A DNA stretch of 64,000 nt. Source: Siphonodentalium dalli. Taxonomy: Eukaryota; Mollusca; Scaphopoda; Gadilida; Siphonodentaliidae. Below are positions 60,232-64,000 of the stretch, one piece after another. The stretch's first letter is position 1. Every line of letters starts with the position of its first letter. The stretch is from contig CP136063.1 in assembly GCA_032622095.1 (NCBI GenBank), positions 270,563,426-270,627,425 on the forward strand, in the 5' to 3' direction. A program made the translations under genes and the position numbers. Under the pieces are notes generated by a model. The model was given only the letters and a program-made list of their open reading frames with translations, made no database searches and was not told the DNA's origin.

Positions 60232-60429
60232 GTTGCTTGCACACCTATAAGTAGAAATATAGGTGTGTATCAGCGAGTTAGCCTGTATATGATTATAAGG
60301 ATAAATTCGTGTGGGCATGGTTGGTATGGGTGAATTGGTTTGATTAATACTGAGATTGTTCGGCCGGTGTAAGTTTTAATGTCTTTCTAAAATTACTATG
60401 TAAAATGGGTACCCCTAGGGCCTAGGAAT

Positions 60430-60560
60430 CCACGAAACATGACGTCACGCGATGCGAGTGTGTCTGTTAATTAGCACCGCCGGAGGCGTGGCGCCGAAGG
60501 TAATTCGTGGTATAAATGTGTTGTCGGTACAGATTGCATATATTACGGGCCTATTTTTCG
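60430..60560 (+). promoter_or_regulatory. CRE plus TATA promoter-like region
   Basis: TGACGTCA lies at 60,440-60,447 and GGTATAAAT at about 60,510, with GC-rich sequence (CCGCCGGAGGCGTGGCGCC) between them. This is a credible plus-strand core promoter outside the LTR. No transcript start or gene can be assigned. Confidence 0.35.
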
Positions 60561-60593
60561 AGATTTGTAGTTATGAGTCAACATTTGAGTGAG

Positions 60594-61579
60594 TTAGGGT
60601 GCATTTACATTGCTATAGAAATGTATATAGATCTGTATGAAGTCACGTGTCGCGCATTACTGTGATCACAACATGATTACCAATAGTGAACGCGCGCTGA
60701 TCTGTACTCTGGTAATTGACAATTCACTGCGAGTCGTGTCAGTTTAGGCCAGACATGAAAATGTATCAACTATCAGCAGATAACAGCGATTTGGTATGTG
60801 CCGCATGTATTTAAAGTGTATCCTTATACCACTTGATAATGGTTCGAAGAAAGAATAAAAATCATGCAGTTACCCTACAACACCCTTTATTTGACCAAAT
60901 GTAGTAAAATTTTCAACTGATGACAATTCCAATGACAATGTTAACCAATGTAGGACAATAATGTTTTCTTAAATTACATGCAGTTTTTATATATAGCTGT
61001 TAGACAATAAATATGATGATGATGACTGGCCACGGGGAGGGACCAGGACACAATCGTTCCAAGTGTTGGACATTTCCAACATTACATCCGCCCCTATGAT
61101 AAGGTTGGAAACATTTCCAGCTGATGGCCATTCCAGTCCAAAATTTTGATAAAAAGTAGGAAATTATGCAAATATTGGTCCGAAAACCATACCCCCCCCC
61201 CCCCCCCAAATAAAATGTTTGAAAATCAAACTACAAGATAATTTTTAATCTATTGTTGGTTTGGAAATTACAACTAATGTTGTGTCAGGTATGAAATATC
61301 CAACCGTTGAACAAGTTGCCACGTCCCTATCCGTGTTCAATATTCGAAATACACGGGTTGAAATGACAACGAAAACATTCGCCAAGCCCGAGTAACAATT
61401 AATCAAAACTGATTTGCCTGTCGCAATATATGGGCGTTGACCGTGACGTGTAGCGGTCACGATTTTTGCTCACACGAACTAATACCGTTTTCTTTCTGTG
61501 TGCATTTCTATATCAACCCGTTTACACTGTCTGCGTGTAGATCTGTGTACATTTCTATAGCAATGTAAATGCACCCTTA
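60594..61579. mobile_element. PIF/Harbinger-like MITE, TTA target duplication
   Basis: The 980-bp element (60,597-61,576) starts GGGTGCATTTACATTGCTAT and ends with the inverted ATAGCAATGTAAATGCACCC; the inverted ends continue into AGATCTG. TTA flanks both sides. A 3-bp TTA duplication and GGG-start ends suggest PIF/Harbinger. Inside are a C-run near 61,191 and a (GATGAT)n patch near 61,013. No transposase. Confidence 0.8.
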
Positions 61580-63798
61580 GAGTGTAAGTTGAGAGATGCA
61601 AAAGTATCTGGTTTATGGTATTTTGGGGTTGTTATTCATTCAAGCTATCTGTCATATGTAAATGACCAGATAGTTGATCAATTTGACCGAGCATATGAGC
61701 ACACGCAAGCAGGGATATCGTCAAAGAGTGACCGTGTCCTGTGCACCCTGTGGTTGGAAGAAAATGCTATCTCATTTTAAACCTGAGAAAACAAATTATG
61801 GAAGAAAGGAGACGGTTGATAACTTTGTGGTCTGAAGAACAGACTGACTGGTAACACGGAATAAGTTGGGTCGGGTAATGAGCGAGATTGGGAGTTTTGG
61901 CGGCAGGCATGAATGAGAATGAGCTGTTTGTGCCTATTTAATTTAACGTGGGCTACATCACGCTAATGAAGATTGGTTCCATTGAGAAATATTACATGGA
62001 CTTATAAATGTATAAGACGAGTGGTACTGTTGTGTGTTATGAGATGAGTGGTAGTTTTAAGCGTCATTATTTTGATGTGTTATGAATTATTATGATTTTT
62101 GGTAGTGTTGACTATAATTACGCGAGATATAACATTGTTATTTAATAAACGTGTTGGTCGTAGGGTGTACGTATACCAACATTCATGCAAATATATATAC
62201 CAAAAGGCATATGAATAAATGGTCATTCTATAGTGATATGTATAGGTTTTTATTGATATATTTGATATGGTTATTGGTGGAAACATTTGGTAATTGTAGG
62301 TATTAGGGCAATTGACGCGTAAAATACAGGTTCTATCTACAGCGTGATGATAATATTGTGTTGTTGTGTGCGGGATTAAGTGTATATTGTGAGCATATCG
62401 TCATGGAGCTTGTGTATGTGGGTATAGGTGTGATATCAACCTTAACGTTTTGCGTTAAGGTTGATGTGTATTATATTTCGTGATACACAATGTAAAAGTG
62501 TTGGGACATATGTTGTGATTTACACATACATGCTAGTCAGGTTAATTTTAATTTGCACATGTATATGTGGTTATTGCGCACTATTATGCGTCTTTGGTTA
62601 TCTTGGGCGGGGGGGGGGTCTGTATGCGGTATAATCGTCTTGGGGAATGTATTGTGATTTACACATACATGCTAGTTAGGTTAATTTTAGTCCTCTACAT
62701 GTATATGTGGTTAGTGTGCACTGTCGTGTGTCCTTGGTTATCATGGTCTGAGGTGTATGATGGGTGAACAGCATATAATAGGTTATTGGTAATTGTGTAA
62801 CACGTTTGTCGTGTGTTGTATGTCACATGTTAATTGACCATTGACATGTACGTTATATTTGGAGATAGTGTGGAAGTGGGTTTCGCAAGTACTAAATCAT
62901 TATGTATAGTCCACCTATTGGTGTTCATATCCTAATAATCAGTTTATGTGGGTCGCTTGAGGTTGATATAATGATATACTTGTGATGTCGTAAACCTTGG
63001 TTAGTTGTTTCATCCAGATAGGGTTATTTGAGTTTGAGTGAATAATTATGGATAATTTTGGATATGTTGTGAGACATATAAATTTGCTGGATAATGTTTG
63101 TTTTTGTTTATGTTATTAGTTTATGTTGCAAGATTCCTATTTATTGATATTATACCTGGTGTAACATATGTTTATTGTAATTATTTATTTATTTGTTGTT
63201 GAGAGGAGCAAGTTTTTCGCATGTCGCTGCTGCTATGCGTGTTATGTTTTAAGAGGTGATCAATCTCTTAATATTGAATATAACACCTTCTGGGCGTTAT
63301 CTGATACGAAATTCCATGAGTACACTGGCGCCTCGTGTACACTGGGCTTGCTATTATTGGATTATTATTTGATTCTTAAATGATGTTCAGTGTTTTTAAT
63401 TTATAAGTGCATATTATATGTAAACGCTTCAAAGATATATTTGTATGAGTGATATTAAAGATGGTTTACTATCGAAATTTGATGGAAGTATTCATATATA
63501 TTTATAGCCTATGTGTTGATTATATATGGCGGTTAGTTTGGTGTATATTGCTTGAGAGCGGGTTCCATGTTAGCAGAGATGTGTCTGTAATATATTACAT
63601 TTTGGGTGTATCAAGACAGAGGTTATGTGGTAGGTCCCTTGGGATTATCCAAGAGTGTCTGCTTAAGTTGGTGTAGCGACTCGATTCGATACGGACGCTA
63701 TCTGCCAATGTGGAATGAGTATATAAGGTGTGGGAATACCGACAAAAGTTATTTCTGACTTAATTTTCATTATGTCTGATTATTTGTTCTTTCTGTAG
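61580..63798. other. No gene supported; T/G-rich region
   Basis: Short frames only. A plus-strand frame near 61,690-61,836 contains CAPCGWKKMLSHF, zinc-finger-like but without the full ligand set. A tandem duplication lies at about 62,512-62,760. Whether this stretch belongs to the env-bearing element or to host DNA is unclear. Confidence 0.35.
62512..62760 (+). repeat. Tandem duplication, about 135-bp units
   Basis: TTGTGATTTACACATACATG, GGTTAATTTTA, CATGTATATGTGGTTA and CCTTGGTTATC-TGG occur twice in order. The first unit also contains a G-run. Confidence 0.8.
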
Positions 63799-64000
63799 GC
63801 GGAACTTGCAGTGATCGAGATTGGTCACTATGAAGTGACTATGCAATATGTAGATCATGTGTTGGCGTTCCATGATGCAATAGTTGCTGTTTGCTGTGTC
63901 GACTGGGCGAGATATTTTAGCACAGTATCAGAGCTGGAAAGATGCCAGACGGTCGTAAATCTCAGGTTGGAGATTCTGGAGGAAAGATGGAGGATCATGG
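63799..64000 (+). CDS. Possible host exon, partial at window end
   Basis: A splice-acceptor-like tract (TTTGTTCTTTCTGTAG) ends at 63,798. From 63,799 one frame is open for 67 codons to the window edge; the other two frames stop early. The predicted peptide begins AELAVIEIGHYEVTMQYV and ends in a charged helical stretch (VVNLRLEILEERW), suggesting a coiled-coil or helical bundle. I do not recognise the family. Codon use is less AT-rich than the surroundings. Random opening of this length is possible, so it is a candidate only. Confidence 0.35.

Noticed and set aside
61690-61836. Zinc-finger exon (CAPCGWKKMLSHF)
   Set aside because: Only C-x2-C and one His at a non-standard distance are present, and splice signals are weak.

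Overview
The window is eukaryotic and looks like intergenic or intronic DNA of a marine invertebrate. It is AT-rich, has no operons and almost no host coding sequence, and is packed with nested transposons, foldback elements and tandem repeats. The palindrome TACATGTA recurs very often, and there are tandem-core mobile repeats with a 160-180 bp period of the kind described in bivalves and other marine invertebrates. I cannot fix the phylum from sequence alone; mollusc, amphioxus, hemichordate and echinoderm all remain possible. I recognise no rRNA, tRNA or CRISPR array.

Left third (1-27.5 kb): a 180-bp tandem-core element with a terminal hairpin (0.28-1.4 kb); two copies of a CAG(A/T)GCGGACTGG-ended hAT-type element, one carrying a nested second hAT element; a Harbinger-like insertion inside a GGACAAAACAAGTGTCC-ended element (3.8-4.8 kb); a 163-bp tandem-core element with a terminal hairpin (8.0-9.65 kb); and several MITE families (Tc1/mariner-like with TA, TTAA-flanked, inverted-repeat pairs). 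At 22.4-26.5 kb a roughly 1.05-kb segment is tandemly duplicated. One duplicate holds two TTAA-flanked insertions and the other preserves both empty sites.

Middle (28-41.4 kb): a 4.6-kb satellite of about 33 units of roughly 140 bp directly abuts the pol end of a decayed Ty3/gypsy-type retroelement on the minus strand. That element keeps its LTR (40,897-41,383), an extra ORF ahead of gag, gag, protease, RT-RNase H and integrase, but has no env and no 3' LTR. A 1,259-bp, almost perfectly palindromic element with 8-bp target duplications splits its pol gene. A second palindromic element (44,052-45,254) has the same CACAGG-type ends.

Right third (48.6-64 kb): another tandem-core element carries, between its core and its tail, an L1/Tx1-like LINE fragment truncated at both ends. 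Further MITEs and degenerate short repeats follow. At 56.7-60.3 kb lies the complementary half of the same LTR-element family: a second LTR and, upstream of it on the minus strand, a broken envelope gene. This env has a signal peptide, a furin-type site followed by a hydrophobic segment, and a C-terminal membrane anchor, matching the F-type env of errantiviruses. The env half ends in a region with a CRE and TATA-like promoter and a 980-bp TTA-flanked MITE. The last 200 bases look like a host exon on the plus strand behind a good splice acceptor.

Almost nothing here forms a host pathway. The genes that belong together are those of the one retroelement lineage (ORF0, gag, pol, env, small 3' ORF). 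All coordinates of repeat boundaries were read by eye and may be off by a few bases; family assignments rest on termini, target duplications and protein motifs, not on database searches.
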